From: Alphaproteobacteria bacterium
Lineage (GTDB): Bacteria; Pseudomonadota; Alphaproteobacteria; Micropepsales; Micropepsaceae
Assembly: GCA_947462105.1 (NCBI GenBank)
Contig: CANHNJ010000002.1
Coordinates: 1-64,000 of the forward strand
Direction of reading: 5' to 3'
DNA length: 64,000 nucleotides
Positions 1 to 11,348 of the stretch are shown here, piece by piece (the first letter of the stretch is position 1; every line of letters begins with the position of its first letter). Position numbers and translations under genes: made by a program. Below the pieces are notes generated by a model, which searched no databases, was not told where the DNA came from, and was given only the letters and a program-made list of their open reading frames with translations.

Positions 1-150
1 CGGAGACTTGCCCTGCGATATCAAAACCTCAATCTGGCGCAGCAAAATCACAATCTGCTCCGCGCTAAAACGCTTCTTCGGCATAGCCAGGTTCCTTTCC
101 AAGTCAGTTTCTCTCAAACCGCTTGGTACAAAAAGACCCGGTCAGGTCAG
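1..150 (-). mobile_element. Partial IS3-family insertion sequence, truncated by window edge; orfA start codon at 82-84 on minus strand
   Basis: Minus strand 84->1 reads MPKKRFSAEQIVILLRQIEVLISQGKSP, the typical N-terminus of IS3-family OrfA; likely element end near ...gacccggtcaggtca (about 148-150) is inferred. Confidence 0.75.
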
Positions 151-160
151 CGCACAGGAA

Positions 161-222
161 GGGGAGGTGCCCGTAGCTGGCCAGCCGCGTAGCGGCGGTT
201 AAGCCAGCGAAGGGCGGAGGGG
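161..222 (+). repeat. Dispersed G-rich hairpin repeat, copy A (left part apparently missing)
   Basis: GGGGAGGTGCCCGTAGCTGGCC (161-182) and GCCAGCGAAGGGCGGAGGGG (203-222) are identical to the arms of the copy at 27241-27287. Confidence 0.8.
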
Positions 223-224
223 TT

Positions 225-1658
225 TTATAAATACGGCATGAGCAGCCGCGCGGCGGCATCGCGCAGCTGCAGCCAGATCGGACGGGCCAGCAGCGCTTCC
301 GGCTTCAACCTGTGGCCACGGGCAATCTTGGCGTCGATCAGCATGTCCAGCACCTGGATGAAGTCATGATCGTGACATTCCAGGTCGAATTCGAAGTTCA
401 GGCGCAGGCTCCTGGTGTCCCAGTTGGAACTGCCGATCACCGCCCATTCGCTATCCACCGTCATCAGCTTGGAATGGTCGAAGGGGGCAGGGCTGAGCGT
501 GAAATGCGCCTCGATGTGGCGGAAGAAGCGCACATGCGCGCGTATGGCCCAGTCCATGATGCGCTGGTCGCTGACTTGCGGCAGCACGATCTCCACGGTC
601 ACGCCGCGCAGCACCGCCTGGGCAATGGCGAATTGCAGCCGCCCATCGGGCAGGAAATAAGGCGTGACGATGCGCACGCGGCTCCGCGCCACGCTCAGCG
701 CCGCGCCCAGGATGTTTTCCAGCCGGTAAAGCTCGTCGTCGGGACCGGAGGAAATGCCACGGGCGAAGACCGGGCCATCCGGCGGCAGTTCCGGCCACCA
801 ATGGGCCTCATCCAGATCGTTGCCGCTGGTGAAACACCAGTCGCGGGCGAAGGCTTCCATCGCCGCGCGCACGGCTGGTCCCTTCAGGCGGAAATGCGTG
901 TCGGTGACCGGATGCGGCGGCTCCAGCGCGCGGATATTTTCGCGCCCGATATTCATCCCGCCCAAAAAGGCGGTGGCGCCATCCACCACCAGCAGCTTGC
1001 GATGGTTGCGCATGTTGAGGAACGGCATGCGCCAGGGCAGCCAGGTGTGCAGGAAGCGCTCGGCGCGCACGCCGCCCCGGCGCAGGCGGCGGATCATCGG
1101 CGCCCGCAGGTGACCGGTGCCGACGCTGTCCAGCAGCACCCGCACATCGACGCCGCGCGCCCGCGCCGCGATCAGGGCATCGACAAAGCCATTGCCGGCT
1201 TCGTCGTCGCGGAAGATGTAGCTGGCCAGGGCGATGCAGGATTTCGCGTTGCCGATCGCCGCCAGCATCTTGGGATAGGCCTGGTCGCCGTCCTGCAGTA
1301 TGGTGAGCCGGTTGCCCGGCCGCAGCGGGCGGCCGGTGATGCGTTCACCGATCTGCGCCATCAAGGCCACGGGCTCGGGCAGGGCCGGTGTTTCTTCCGG
1401 GCCTGACCGCCTGCTCCGCCGGCCCCGCCGCCGGGCCAGCTTCAGTGCCCGCCGCGTCACCCGGTTGACGCCGAACAGGAAATAGAGCGCCCCACCCAGG
1501 ATGGGCGACAGCCAGGCGGCGGCGATCCAGCCCAGGGCGGCGCGTACATCACTCTTCTTCAAGAGGACATCGATGGTGACGCTGGCCGCGATCACCAAGT
1601 AGGCAGCGGCCAGCACATATTCCACGGCGGGAAGGGCCAGGATCTGGGAAAAGGTCAT
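225..1658 (-). CDS. cls: Cardiolipin synthase / phospholipase D-family protein
   Basis: N-terminal transmembrane segments, two HKD-type motifs (NHRKLLVVDG, DHSKLMTVDSEWAVIGSSNWD). Confidence 0.9.
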   Translation of the reverse strand: MTFSQILALPAVEYVLAAAYLVIAASVTIDVLLKKSDVRAALGWIAAAWLSPILGGALYFLFGVNRVTRRALKLARRRGRRSRRSGPEETPALPEPVALMAQIGERITGRPLRPGNRLTILQDGDQAYPKMLAAIGNAKSCIALASYIFRDDEAGNGFVDALIAARARGVDVRVLLDSVGTGHLRAPMIRRLRRGGVRAERFLHTWLPWRMPFLNMRNHRKLLVVDGATAFLGGMNIGRENIRALEPPHPVTDTHFRLKGPAVRAAMEAFARDWCFTSGNDLDEAHWWPELPPDGPVFARGISSGPDDELYRLENILGAALSVARSRVRIVTPYFLPDGRLQFAIAQAVLRGVTVEIVLPQVSDQRIMDWAIRAHVRFFRHIEAHFTLSPAPFDHSKLMTVDSEWAVIGSSNWDTRSLRLNFEFDLECHDHDFIQVLDMLIDAKIARGHRLKPEALLARPIWLQLRDAAARLLMPYL

Positions 1659-1766
1659 CCGTCTTTCTATCCCAGAACCGGCCCCCGCAAAGCCGGGCAG
1701 GAGGTGAGGCATGATGCTGCTTGCAACCGGGTGATGCCCAGCTAGTTAAATATAACGTCCTGGAGC

Positions 1767-2486
1767 GTGATTGGTTTGCCCCCCCCTTCGTCCGAATCCC
1801 CCATTTTGGCAGCCAAGCTGCGCGTCATCAGCTGGAATCTGCTGCGGCGGGTGGGCGCGCGGGCTGAGGATGTGGCGGGGCTGATCCGGACCCATCGTCC
1901 CGACCTGCTGCTGCTCCAGGAAGCGACCGAAGAGATCGAGGCGCTGCCCACCCTGGTGGGCGGCCATTTCCATCGTCACGGCATGGCCAAGCGCATCTAC
2001 GGGCTGGCGGCCTGGAGTCCCGAACCCTTCGACCCGACGCTGGCCCTGCGGCTGCCGGAATCGGTGATCCCGGGCCGGGTGCCGCCGCGCCTGGCGCAGC
2101 TGGTGAAATTCCGCGGCATCCATTTCGCCAATGTCCATCTCAGCCACGGCCAGTTTCTCAACCGCTGGCAGATTTTCCACATCGCCGAGGTGCTGGAAGG
2201 CCCCGCCGCCATCATCGGCGATTTCAATGCCGTGGGCGCGATCCCGCTGCCGGGCTTCCGCGATGTCGGCCCGCGCCGCCGCACCCATCGCGCCGGCAAT
2301 GTGATGGCCCTGCGGCTGGACCGCTGCCTGGCGCGCGGGCTGGCCTGCGATGCCTCCGAGGTGCTGGAGAAGGGCGCTTCCGACCATCATCCCATCGTGC
2401 TGGATCTCAGCGTCTCCCAGGCGGTCCTGCCCAACCTGCTGGAAAACCTGATCGCCCGCCGCCGGGCACGGCGGCAAAGCCGATAA
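1767..2486 (+). CDS. Endonuclease/exonuclease/phosphatase family protein
   Basis: RVISWNLLRR, LLLLQEA, IIGDFNA, GASDHHPIV motifs; exact start uncertain. Confidence 0.8.
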   Translation: MIGLPPPSSESPILAAKLRVISWNLLRRVGARAEDVAGLIRTHRPDLLLLQEATEEIEALPTLVGGHFHRHGMAKRIYGLAAWSPEPFDPTLALRLPESVIPGRVPPRLAQLVKFRGIHFANVHLSHGQFLNRWQIFHIAEVLEGPAAIIGDFNAVGAIPLPGFRDVGPRRRTHRAGNVMALRLDRCLARGLACDASEVLEKGASDHHPIVLDLSVSQAVLPNLLENLIARRRARRQSR

Positions 2487-2541
2487 AACAAGCGTTTTTC
2501 GCCGTTTTGCTGCCCCGCGCCCGGACCGTTACACTCGTCCC

Positions 2542-3102
2542 ATGAGCAAACCCCGCATCGCCATCACCATGGGCGACGCCGCCGGCGTCGGTCCCGAAAT
2601 CGTGATGAAGGCGCTGGCGCATCGCGACGTCTATGACGATTGCCGTTCCTTTGTGGTGGGCGATGCACTGCGGCTGGCCGAGGCCGGGCACATTGCGGGC
2701 GCGGCACTTGCCATCCGCATGATCGCCGATGCCGGGGAGGCGCGCTTCGAACCGGGCACGGTGGATTGCCTCGACATCAAGCTGCTGCCGCCGGGCCTGC
2801 CCTTCGGCATGATCTCGGCCGTGGCCGGCCATGCCGCGCATGAATATGTGCGCACCGCCACCGAGCTCGCCCTGGCGGGCAAGATCGAAGCCCTGGTCAC
2901 GGCGCCGCTCAACAAGGAAGCACTGCAGGCGGGCGGGCATGATTATCCCGGCCATACCGAATTGCTGGCAGCGCTGACCGGCACGCCCGAAGTCTCGATG
3001 ATGCTGACCGGGCCAGGCCTGCGCGTCATCCTGGTGACCTCGCATATGGGCCTGCTGGCGGCCATCGACGCCGCCATCGCCCTGGCACCCAGGGGCCTGT
3101 GA
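2542..3102 (+). pseudogene. Truncated 4-hydroxythreonine-4-phosphate dehydrogenase (PdxA family), N-terminal part only
   Basis: MSKPRIAITMGDAAGVGPEIVMKAL and LVTAPLNKEALQAGGHDYPGHTELLA are PdxA-like; ORF ends at 186 aa instead of about 330. Confidence 0.75.
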
Positions 3103-3184
3103 AGATAACAGCCATGCCGTGCCTGCAGGTTGCGCCCCAAGGCTGCCCGGCTATTGTTTCGCACGGAGCAGGAAACCTTTCCCC

Positions 3185-4807
3185 ATGACCGCCCGCCTGG
3201 ACGGAGATTTCGACTACATCATCGTGGGCGCGGGCTCGGCAGGCTGTGTCCTCGCCAACCGCCTGTCCGCCGACCCGTCAAAGCGGGTTTTGCTGCTGGA
3301 AGCGGGCGGCGAACCCGACTGGATCTGGTTTCACATTCCCGTCGGCTATCTCTACCTGATCGGCAATCCGCGCTCCGACTGGATGCTGCAGACCGAGGCG
3401 GATACGGGCCTGAATGGCCGCACGCTGAACTATCCGCGCGGCAAGGCACTGGGCGGTTCTTCCTCCATCAACGCGATGCTCGCCATTCGCGGCCAGGCGG
3501 CGGATTACGATCACTGGCGGCAGTTGGGCTTGTCTGGTTGGGGCTGGGACGATGTGCAGCCGCTCTTCCACAAGCTGGACAACAGCTTCCTGGGCGACAG
3601 CGAACATCACAGCACCAAGGGTGAATGGCGGGTCTCGGCGCCCCGTGCCCGCTGGCAGATTCTCGATGCCATCGCCGACGCGGCTGAAGAGATGGGAATT
3701 CCCAAGACGAACGACTTCAATACCGGCGACAATGAAGGCGTCAATTATTTCCATGTAAACCAGAAGAATGGGCGGCGCTGGAACACCGCCCGCGCCTTCC
3801 TCGATCCGGTGCGTCTGCGCCGCAACCTGCGGATCGAGACCGGTGTGCTGGCCGACCGGCTGGTGTTCGACGGCATGCGCGTGAAGGGTGTCCGCTTCAG
3901 CCAAGGGGGGCAGGACTTCGTGGCCGAAGTGAAAAGTGAAGTCATTCTTTCGGCAGGCGCCATCGGCTCGGTCGAGATCCTGCAGCGGTCCGGCGTTGGC
4001 CCGGGTGCCTGGCTGAACGCACTGGGCATCCCGGTTCAGCATGCGCTGGAAGGCGTGGGCCGCAACCTCCAGGACCATCTGCAACTGCGCGCCATGTACA
4101 AGGTATCGGGCACCAAAACGCTGAACCAGACCTATTACAATCCGCTGGGCCGGGCCTGGATGGGAATTGACTATGCCTTGCGGCGGCGCGGCCCCATGAG
4201 CATGGCGGCCTCGACCATGGGCATCTTCACCCGTTCCGATCCGGCGCAGAGCCGCCCCAATATCCAGTTCCATATCCAGCCCCTGTCGCTGGACAAGTTC
4301 GGCACGCCGCTGCATCGCTTTCCCGCCATCACCGTCAGCCCCTGCAATCTGCGCCCGAGTTCACGCGGCGAAGTGCGGCTGCGCGCGCGTGATCCCCACG
4401 CCAAGCCCATCATCGCGCCGCATTTTCTTTCCACCGAGGAAGACCGCCGCATCGCCGCCGATTCTTTGCGCGTCACCCGGCGCCTGATGCAGCAGCCGGC
4501 GCTGGCACGCTTCCGGCCGGAGGAGTTTCGCCCGGGCCCCGCAGTGGGCGACGGCACCGAGGAACTGGCGTATGCGGCTGGTGATGTCGGCACCACCATC
4601 TTCCATCCCGTTGGCACGGCGAAGATGGGCCTGGCCAGCGATCCTATGGCGGTGGTGGATGAACGCCTGCGCGTGCATGGCCTTGCCGGCCTGCGCGTCA
4701 TCGACGCCTCGGTGATGCCCAGCATCACATCCGGCAACACCAATACCCCCACTATCATGATCGGCGAAAAGGGTGCGCAGATGGTGCTGGCCGATTCCCG
4801 GAACTGA
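3185..4807 (+). CDS. GMC-family FAD oxidoreductase (choline/alcohol dehydrogenase-like)
   Basis: [33 protein letters not shown]-terminal [27 protein letters not shown]. Confidence 0.92.
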   Translation: MTARLDGDFDYIIVGAGSAGCVLANRLSADPSKRVLLLEAGGEPDWIWFHIPVGYLYLIGNPRSDWMLQTEADTGLNGRTLNYPRGKALGGSSSINAMLAIRGQAADYDHWRQLGLSGWGWDDVQPLFHKLDNSFLGDSEHHSTKGEWRVSAPRARWQILDAIADAAEEMGIPKTNDFNTGDNEGVNYFHVNQKNGRRWNTARAFLDPVRLRRNLRIETGVLADRLVFDGMRVKGVRFSQGGQDFVAEVKSEVILSAGAIGSVEILQRSGVGPGAWLNALGIPVQHALEGVGRNLQDHLQLRAMYKVSGTKTLNQTYYNPLGRAWMGIDYALRRRGPMSMAASTMGIFTRSDPAQSRPNIQFHIQPLSLDKFGTPLHRFPAITVSPCNLRPSSRGEVRLRARDPHAKPIIAPHFLSTEEDRRIAADSLRVTRRLMQQPALARFRPEEFRPGPAVGDGTEELAYAAGDVGTTIFHPVGTAKMGLASDPMAVVDERLRVHGLAGLRVIDASVMPSITSGNTNTPTIMIGEKGAQMVLADSRN

Positions 4808-4824
4808 AATAACAGGAGAAGAAA

Positions 4825-5253
4825 ATGAGCACTCGCATCACACTTGAACAGGCCAATACGGTCATCGCTGCCGCCTTTGCCAAGGGCAAGGAGCTGAATC
4901 TCAAGCCGCTCAGCGTGGTGGTGGTGGATGCGGGCGGCCATGTGCAGGCCTTCCAGCGCCAGGATGGCGCGTCCTCGATGCGGCTTGGCATCGCGCTGGG
5001 CAAGGCGGCGGGCGCACTGGCGCTGGGCGTTTCCTCGCGCAAGATCGCCGAGATGGCGGCGGAACGTCCGCCCTTCTTCGCCGCCGCTTCCGGGCTGGTG
5101 CCGCATGGCCTGATCCCCGCTGCGGGCGGCGTCATAGTCAAGGGTTCGGATGGTTTTGCCATCGGCGCGGTCGGCATCACCGGCGACACCTCCGACAATG
5201 ACGAGATCTGCACCCTGGCGGGCATCGCCGCTGCCGGGCTGACGGCGGCCTGA
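4825..5253 (+). CDS. GlcG/HbpS family heme-binding-like protein
   Basis: [45 protein letters not shown] typical of the GlcG/HbpS family. Confidence 0.8.
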   Translation: MSTRITLEQANTVIAAAFAKGKELNLKPLSVVVVDAGGHVQAFQRQDGASSMRLGIALGKAAGALALGVSSRKIAEMAAERPPFFAAASGLVPHGLIPAAGGVIVKGSDGFAIGAVGITGDTSDNDEICTLAGIAAAGLTAA

Positions 5254-6062
5254 TGCAGGCGGCGCTCACCGCACGCTATGGCGCACAAATGCCTGCGCCC
5301 GGCGTCTGGAACGAGACGCTCGACCTGCTGCTGGCGCATCGCTCGGTGCGTCATTACCTGCCCGATGCCCTGCCCGATGGTGCGCTGGATGCCGCCATCG
5401 CGGCGGCGCAATCGGCCTCGACCTCGTCCAACCTGCAGGTCTGGAGCGTGATCGCGGTGGCAGACACCGCGCGCAAGGCGCGTCTTGCGGGCCATGCCGC
5501 AGGCCAGGCGCATGTGGCAAAGGCGCCGCTCTTGCTGGTCTGGCTGGCCGACCTGGCGCGGCTGCGCAGCCTCAGTGCACAGGCCGGCGAGCCCGGCGAA
5601 GGGCTGGACTATTTCGAGGCCTTCCTGCTCGCATCGGTGGATGCGGCGCTGGCGGCGCAGAACGCGGCCATCGCCTTTGAATCGCTGGGGCTGGGCTGCT
5701 GCTATATCGGCGGCCTGCGCAACGACGCGGCTGCGGTTGCCGCCGAGCTGGCGCTGCCGCCGGATACCTTCGCCCTGTTCGGCATGACGGTGGGCGTGCC
5801 CGATCCGGCGCGCCCCGCAGCGGTCAAGCCGCGTTTGCCGCCAGACGCGATCCTGTTCCGCGAACAGTATCAGTGGAGCACGGCGCAGCAGGCCGCCATC
5901 GCCCAGTACAATGAACGCCTGCGCCTGTTCCAGCGGGCGCAAAAAATGACCGAGCAGGACTGGACCGCGCAGGCCACGGGGCGCGTGCGCGACGCGAAGG
6001 CGCTGACAGGCCGCCATGTCCTGCGCGATTTTCTCAATCGCGCAGGCTTCAAACTCCGCTAG
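5253..6062 (+). CDS. NADPH-dependent nitroreductase family oxidoreductase
   Basis: [46 protein letters not shown]; overlaps upstream gene stop. Confidence 0.82.
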   Translation: MQAALTARYGAQMPAPGVWNETLDLLLAHRSVRHYLPDALPDGALDAAIAAAQSASTSSNLQVWSVIAVADTARKARLAGHAAGQAHVAKAPLLLVWLADLARLRSLSAQAGEPGEGLDYFEAFLLASVDAALAAQNAAIAFESLGLGCCYIGGLRNDAAAVAAELALPPDTFALFGMTVGVPDPARPAAVKPRLPPDAILFREQYQWSTAQQAAIAQYNERLRLFQRAQKMTEQDWTAQATGRVRDAKALTGRHVLRDFLNRAGFKLR

Positions 6063-7504
6063 GAATTTGTCAGTCCGCGCATGTCGCGTAACGCCTGGCG
6101 TACTGACCAGGTGCGCGGCGTGTGGCCGCTGAAATCGACGCCGTCGCTGGACCGGAATTGCATGTTCCAGATCACCGCGAACAGTGAGATGCCGCAGACC
6201 AGGAACCAGGCGATCGAGAAATCCGCCAGCGCCGGGGTGGCATGGCCGCGCGCCGCCATCGCGCCTTCCAGGCCCATCGCGGCGACGCAGATGCCCACCG
6301 ACAGCATCAGCTGCTGGAAGGTAGTGTAGAAGGCGGTCGCACTGCTCAGCTTTTCCGCCGCGACCTGGTCATAGGCGATGGTGTTGTAGGCGGTGAACTG
6401 GAACGACATGAAGAAGCCCGATGTCACCAGGATCGCGAACATCAGCGCGAAGGGCCAGCCCGGCTGGAAAAAGGCGCAGAGGCCGTAGCAGAAGCAGGCC
6501 AGGAGGCCGCCCACGATCAGGCTGTCGCGAAAGCCGAACTTGCGCAGCACATGCGGCGCCACCGCCTTCATCAGGATGGAGCCCAGCGCGGTGGCCAGCG
6601 TCATCAGGCCGCTCTGCGCGGCGGAGAGGCCAAACCCCAGCTGCATCATCAGCGGCAGCAGGAAGGGATGCGCGCCCTGTGCGATGCGGGTGACCGAACC
6701 GGCGATCAGCGAGGTGCGGAAGGTGCGCACCTGCATCAGCCGGGGATCCAGGATGGGTTCGGCCACGCGCCGCGCCCGGCGCAGATAGACAAAGCCCGCT
6801 GCCAGTCCCAGCAGGATCAGGCCAATGCCCGCACCTGTCTGGCCGGGATGGCTCACCAGCTCCAGCCCGAACAGCAACGGCCCCAGCGACAGCGCCGTCA
6901 GGATCATGCCCGCGCCGTCGAAGCGCGGCGCTTCGCCGGGAATCTCGGCGATGAAACGGCCCACCAGCGCCAGCCCCGCCGCGCCGATGGGCAGGTTGAG
7001 GAAGAAGATCCAGCGCCAGTCGAAATAGGTGACGATGAAACCGCCCACGGGTGGGCCCACGATGGGGCCGATCATGGCCGGCACCAGCACCCAGGACATC
7101 GCCTGCACCATCTGCCGCTTCTCGATATTGCGGAACAGCAGCAGCCGCCCGATGGGAATCATCATCGCCCCGCCCATGCCCTGCACGAAGCGCGCTGCCA
7201 CAAGGAAGCTGACATTGGGCGCAAAGGCGCAGGCCGCCGAGGCCAGCGTGAACAGCAGGATGGCGGCGCGGAAGATGCGGCGCGGGCCGAAGCGATCCGC
7301 CATCCAGCCGCTGGCAGGAATGAACACCGCCAGGCTGATGAGATAGGAGGTCAGCGCGATGGAGAGGCTGGGGGCGCTGACGCCAAGGTCGTGCGCCATG
7401 TCGGGCAGGGCCGTGGCCAGGATGGTGCCGTCCATCTGCTCCATGAACACCGCCGCGCCCACGATCAGCGCAATGGTGCGGAAATGGGGGCGCGGGGCGG
7501 TCAT
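6059..7504 (-). CDS. MFS transporter, DHA2-type drug efflux family
   Basis: FMEQMDGTILATALPDMAHDLGVS, multiple TM helices, WRWIFFLNLPIGAAGL. Confidence 0.88.
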   Translation of the reverse strand: MTAPRPHFRTIALIVGAAVFMEQMDGTILATALPDMAHDLGVSAPSLSIALTSYLISLAVFIPASGWMADRFGPRRIFRAAILLFTLASAACAFAPNVSFLVAARFVQGMGGAMMIPIGRLLLFRNIEKRQMVQAMSWVLVPAMIGPIVGPPVGGFIVTYFDWRWIFFLNLPIGAAGLALVGRFIAEIPGEAPRFDGAGMILTALSLGPLLFGLELVSHPGQTGAGIGLILLGLAAGFVYLRRARRVAEPILDPRLMQVRTFRTSLIAGSVTRIAQGAHPFLLPLMMQLGFGLSAAQSGLMTLATALGSILMKAVAPHVLRKFGFRDSLIVGGLLACFCYGLCAFFQPGWPFALMFAILVTSGFFMSFQFTAYNTIAYDQVAAEKLSSATAFYTTFQQLMLSVGICVAAMGLEGAMAARGHATPALADFSIAWFLVCGISLFAVIWNMQFRSSDGVDFSGHTPRTWSVRQALRDMRGLTNS

Positions 7505-7555
7505 TGGTATGACTTATACCGGATGGCGGCGGGCGGGAAACGCGCTCCTTGCGCG

Positions 7556-8458
7556 TCAGCCCTGCGCCCGGTTTTGGGCCGTGAAGCGTTGCACCAGCCA
7601 GCGCCCGGCGGTGCCCGGCGGGGTGTCGCGCCGCCACACCGCCTGAAAGCGGTAATCCGCACCGGCCAGGCCGCCGGTCTTCAGCAAGACCAGCCGCCGG
7701 GCCTTCAGATCGTCGCGCACCAGGAATTCCGGCATGTTGCCCCAGCCCAGTCCCGCCAGCAGCAGCGCATGCTTGGTGGAAAGATCGGCCAGCCGCCAGC
7801 TATGGGCGGCCAGCACGCCAAAATCGCGTCCCGCCGTCAGCGGCGTGCGATCGCTCAGCACCAGCTGGATATGATCCTGCGGCCGCTCCCGGCTATTGCG
7901 GCGCGCCAGCGGATGGCCCGGCGCGGCCACCGGGATCAGCCGCACCACACCGGCGGGGGCCTGCTCCAGTCCGGTGGCGTCGATATTCTCGGTATGGGTG
8001 ACGCCCAGCACCGCTTCGCCGCTGCGCAGGAGCTGGGTGACGCCGCCTAGCGCCTCCGCATGCAGGCGCAGCGCCACGGTGGGAAATGCGGCGCGGAAGC
8101 CCGCCAGCGCATCGACCAGCCGGTCATGCGGCAGCATCACATCCACCGCCAGCGCCACTTCGGCTTCCAGCCCCTCGGAAAGACCGCGCACCCGTGCCTT
8201 CAGTCCGTCCAGTTGTTCCAGCACCGCACGGGCATCCGCCAGCACGGCTTGCCCGCCCCGGGTCAGGCGCGGACGGCGGGTGGTGACGCGCTCGAACAGC
8301 TTCAGGCCCAACTGGGCTTCCAGATTGTCGATGGCATAGCTGACGGCGGAGGTGGCGCGCCGCAGCCGCCGCGCAGCGGCGGCCAGGCCGCCTTCATCGG
8401 CGACGGCGATCAGGACCTGCATCTGGTCGATGGTGGGGGTACCGGGACCGCGCATCAC
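7556..8458 (-). CDS. LysR-family transcriptional regulator
   Basis: N-terminal HTH ([42 protein letters not shown]); divergent from wrbA-like gene. Confidence 0.9.
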   Translation of the reverse strand: MMRGPGTPTIDQMQVLIAVADEGGLAAAARRLRRATSAVSYAIDNLEAQLGLKLFERVTTRRPRLTRGGQAVLADARAVLEQLDGLKARVRGLSEGLEAEVALAVDVMLPHDRLVDALAGFRAAFPTVALRLHAEALGGVTQLLRSGEAVLGVTHTENIDATGLEQAPAGVVRLIPVAAPGHPLARRNSRERPQDHIQLVLSDRTPLTAGRDFGVLAAHSWRLADLSTKHALLLAGLGWGNMPEFLVRDDLKARRLVLLKTGGLAGADYRFQAVWRRDTPPGTAGRWLVQRFTAQNRAQG

Positions 8459-8561
8459 TTTTCATATAAGTGGAATAATCACTTCTATATTATACATATT
8501 TATTGGAATGAGAAGCCTTCCTACAGTGCTGCCGTTACCGCCTGTCTTGAGGGAAAGCATC

Positions 8562-9161
8562 ATGTCCAAGGTTCTGGTTCTCTATTATTCGAGTTACGGC
8601 CATATCGAGGCTATGGCCAACGCCATCGCCGAAGGCGCCCGCGCCACAGGTGCGCAGGTCGACCTGAAGCGGGTGCCGGAAACCGCGCCCGAAGCGGTTG
8701 CCAAGGCGGCGCATTTCAAGCTCGACCAGGCGGCCCCGGTCGCGAAGATCGAGGAACTGGCCGATTACGACGCCATCGTCATCGGCGCGCCGACCCGCTT
8801 CGGCCGCATGCCGTCGCAGATGGCGGCCTTTCTCGACCAGGCGGGCGGCCTGTGGGCCCGTGGCGCGCTGAACGGCAAGGTCGGCGCGGCCTTCACCTCC
8901 AGCGCCACCCAGCATGGCGGCAATGAAACCACGCTGTTTTCCATCCTCACCAACCTGCTGCATTTCGGCATGGTGATTGTCGGGCTGCCCTACAGCTTTG
9001 GCGGCCAGATGCGCATCGACGAGATCACCGGCGGCGCGCCCTATGGCGCCACCACCATCGCCGGCGGCACCGGCGAACGCCTGCCCAGCGAGAATGAACT
9101 GGCGGGCGCCCGCTTCCAGGGCGAGCTGGTGGCGAAGACGGCGAGCGAGCTGGCGGCCTGA
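8562..9161 (+). CDS. wrbA: NAD(P)H:quinone oxidoreductase, WrbA type
   Basis: [52 protein letters not shown]. Confidence 0.92.
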   Translation: MSKVLVLYYSSYGHIEAMANAIAEGARATGAQVDLKRVPETAPEAVAKAAHFKLDQAAPVAKIEELADYDAIVIGAPTRFGRMPSQMAAFLDQAGGLWARGALNGKVGAAFTSSATQHGGNETTLFSILTNLLHFGMVIVGLPYSFGGQMRIDEITGGAPYGATTIAGGTGERLPSENELAGARFQGELVAKTASELAA

Positions 9162-9163
9162 GA

Positions 9164-9667
9164 CTAGCCGACGATGGGCTGGTGCTTCAGGTGGTGCGTC
9201 TTCTCGTTGCGCCACTCGTTCAGCACCAGCAGCAGCGTCACCAGGTCGAACAGGGCGAAGACCAGCACCCAGTTGGACCAGTGCTCGGCCAGGTGCCATG
9301 ACATGAAGGCGAGGAAGCCCAGCAGGATCACGGTGGCGACGGGATAGACCCAGCGGCCGCGCCCGGTCAGCAGCACCAGCGCCAGCCCCAGCTTCAGCAG
9401 GCCGTGCAGCAACAGGTAGATCACGACAAAGTCGATGGAGGTGCCCAGCAGCTGCGATGCGCCGTTGCGCAGCAGATGCATGAAGCCATTCTCGGTGGCG
9501 TGTTCGGTCAGCTCTGGCGCTGCCAGCATCATCAGGAAGGAATTGAAGCGCACAGGCCCGGTGATCAGGACGGCAAGGCCCAGAATCGTCTCGATCGCCC
9601 CATCGATGCCCTTGACGGCGATGGTGACGACATAGGCGAGGTGAAAACGAGGATTGGGCTTGGCCAC
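9164..9667 (-). CDS. DUF2127-like membrane protein
   Basis: Four predicted TM segments, FHLAYVVTIAVKGIDGAIETILGL. Confidence 0.6.
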   Translation of the reverse strand: MAKPNPRFHLAYVVTIAVKGIDGAIETILGLAVLITGPVRFNSFLMMLAAPELTEHATENGFMHLLRNGASQLLGTSIDFVVIYLLLHGLLKLGLALVLLTGRGRWVYPVATVILLGFLAFMSWHLAEHWSNWVLVFALFDLVTLLLVLNEWRNEKTHHLKHQPIVG

Positions 9668-9807
9668 GACGCGCTCCGGGGTCGAAGGCGATTAGCGGAG
9701 AGATCCGGATGGGGCAAGTGTAATCCGGGCAATCGCGGAAACCCGCCGCAAATTCGCCTGCCTTGCGGGCGGTTGCGCCCGGCTTCCATCCCGGCTTGGA
9801 TAAGCGC

Positions 9808-11277
9808 ATGACGGATTCGACGAAGCGGCCAGCCTCCACCCTGATCCTGCTTGGCGCCACGGGCGACCTGTCCCAGCGCATGCTGATCCCTTCGCTGTTC
9901 GGGCTGCATGCCGAAGGCCTGCTGCCGCCCGGTTTTCGCCTGGTCGGCGCCGCCCGCCGCAGCATGAGCGACGCAGAATTCCGCGACTTTGCGCGGGCTG
10001 CCGTGACCAAGTACCTGCCGCGCGACCGCCAGAACGAGAACAAGCTGAACCAGTTCCTCGAAGCGCTGCACTATCACAATGTCGATCTGGGCGACCCGGC
10101 CTGTTTCGAGCCGGTGCGCGTCCTGTTGGGCGAGGCGGCGCAAAAGCCTATGGGCGTGTTCCTGTCCATCGCGCCCAGCCTGTTCGTCAACGCCGTGACA
10201 GCGCTGAAGCAGGCGGGCATGGCGGGCGCTACTGTCCGCGTCGCGCTGGAAAAGCCGCTGGGCGAGGATCTGGCTTCCAGCCGGGTGATCAACGACACCA
10301 TAGCCAGCCTGTTCCCGGAAGACCGCACCTTCCGCATCGACCATTATCTCGGCAAGGAGACGGTGCAGAACCTGCTGGTGCTGCGCTTCGGCAATATCCT
10401 GTTCGAGAAATTGTGGAACGCGCAGTATATCGACCATGTCGATATCACCGTCGCCGAAACGGTTGGCCTGGAAGGCCGCACCGCCTATTTCGACGGCGCC
10501 GGCACGCTGCGCGACATGGTGCAGAACCACATGCTGCAATTGCTGGCGCTGGTGGCGATGGAGCCGCCGGGCCAGTTCGACTCCGGCGCGGTGCGTGATG
10601 AAAAGGTCAAGGTGCTGCGCGCCCTGCGCAAGCTGACGCCCGAAACGGTGAAGACCCACACGGTGGTCGGCCAGTATGGTCCCGGCGCCATCGGCAATGC
10701 CCGGGTGCAGGGCTATGCCGAGGATCTGGGCAAGCCGTCCGGCGTCGACACTTTCGTCGCCATCAAGGCCCATATCGACAATTGGCGCTGGCAGGGCGTG
10801 CCATTCTACCTGCGCACCGGCAAGCGCCTGCCCGCGCGCAAGACGGAAGTGGCGATCCAGTTCAAGCCGGTGCCCCATTCCATGTTCGCCACGCGCGGCG
10901 GCAAGCTGGATGCCAATCGCCTGCGCCTGCGGCTGCAGCCGGAAGAAGATGTGCGCCTGTCGATGATGGCCAAGGTGCCCGGGCTGGACCGCGAAGGCAT
11001 GCGGCTGGAGGAAGTGGCGCTGGACCTGTCGCTGGCCAACGCCTTTGGCAGCCATCGCCGCCGCATCGCCTATGAGCGGCTGCTGCTGGATTTCGTCGAG
11101 GGCGATTCCACCCTGTTCGTGCGCCGCGACGAGGTCGAGGCGCAGTGGAGCTGGATCGACACCATCAATGGCGGCTGGGCCAAGGCCGGGATCAAGCCGC
11201 AGGTCTATGATGCCGGCAGCTGGGGCCCCGATACCGATTTCGGGAACAAGGAACAGAATGGCGACTGGCACGACTAG
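9808..11277 (+). CDS. zwf: Glucose-6-phosphate 1-dehydrogenase
   Basis: LILLGATGDLSQRMLIPSLF, FRIDHYLGKETVQNLLVLRF, FYLRTGKRL. Confidence 0.95.
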   Translation: MTDSTKRPASTLILLGATGDLSQRMLIPSLFGLHAEGLLPPGFRLVGAARRSMSDAEFRDFARAAVTKYLPRDRQNENKLNQFLEALHYHNVDLGDPACFEPVRVLLGEAAQKPMGVFLSIAPSLFVNAVTALKQAGMAGATVRVALEKPLGEDLASSRVINDTIASLFPEDRTFRIDHYLGKETVQNLLVLRFGNILFEKLWNAQYIDHVDITVAETVGLEGRTAYFDGAGTLRDMVQNHMLQLLALVAMEPPGQFDSGAVRDEKVKVLRALRKLTPETVKTHTVVGQYGPGAIGNARVQGYAEDLGKPSGVDTFVAIKAHIDNWRWQGVPFYLRTGKRLPARKTEVAIQFKPVPHSMFATRGGKLDANRLRLRLQPEEDVRLSMMAKVPGLDREGMRLEEVALDLSLANAFGSHRRRIAYERLLLDFVEGDSTLFVRRDEVEAQWSWIDTINGGWAKAGIKPQVYDAGSWGPDTDFGNKEQNGDWHD

Positions 11278-11348
11278 CCATGTTCCGGCTGCCGCCCGCC
11301 CGCCTTTCCTGTCAATGCCGGCAAAGGCTTGATTGAGGGCTTGCCACC

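Noticed and set aside
6242-8050. 602-aa plus-strand ORF opposite the MFS and LysR genes
   Set aside because: His/Gln/Arg-rich translation with no domain signature; antisense shadow ORF in GC-rich DNA over well-supported minus-strand genes.
9565-11271. 568-aa minus-strand ORF antisense to zwf
   Set aside because: Shadow ORF opposite a fully supported zwf gene; low-complexity composition.
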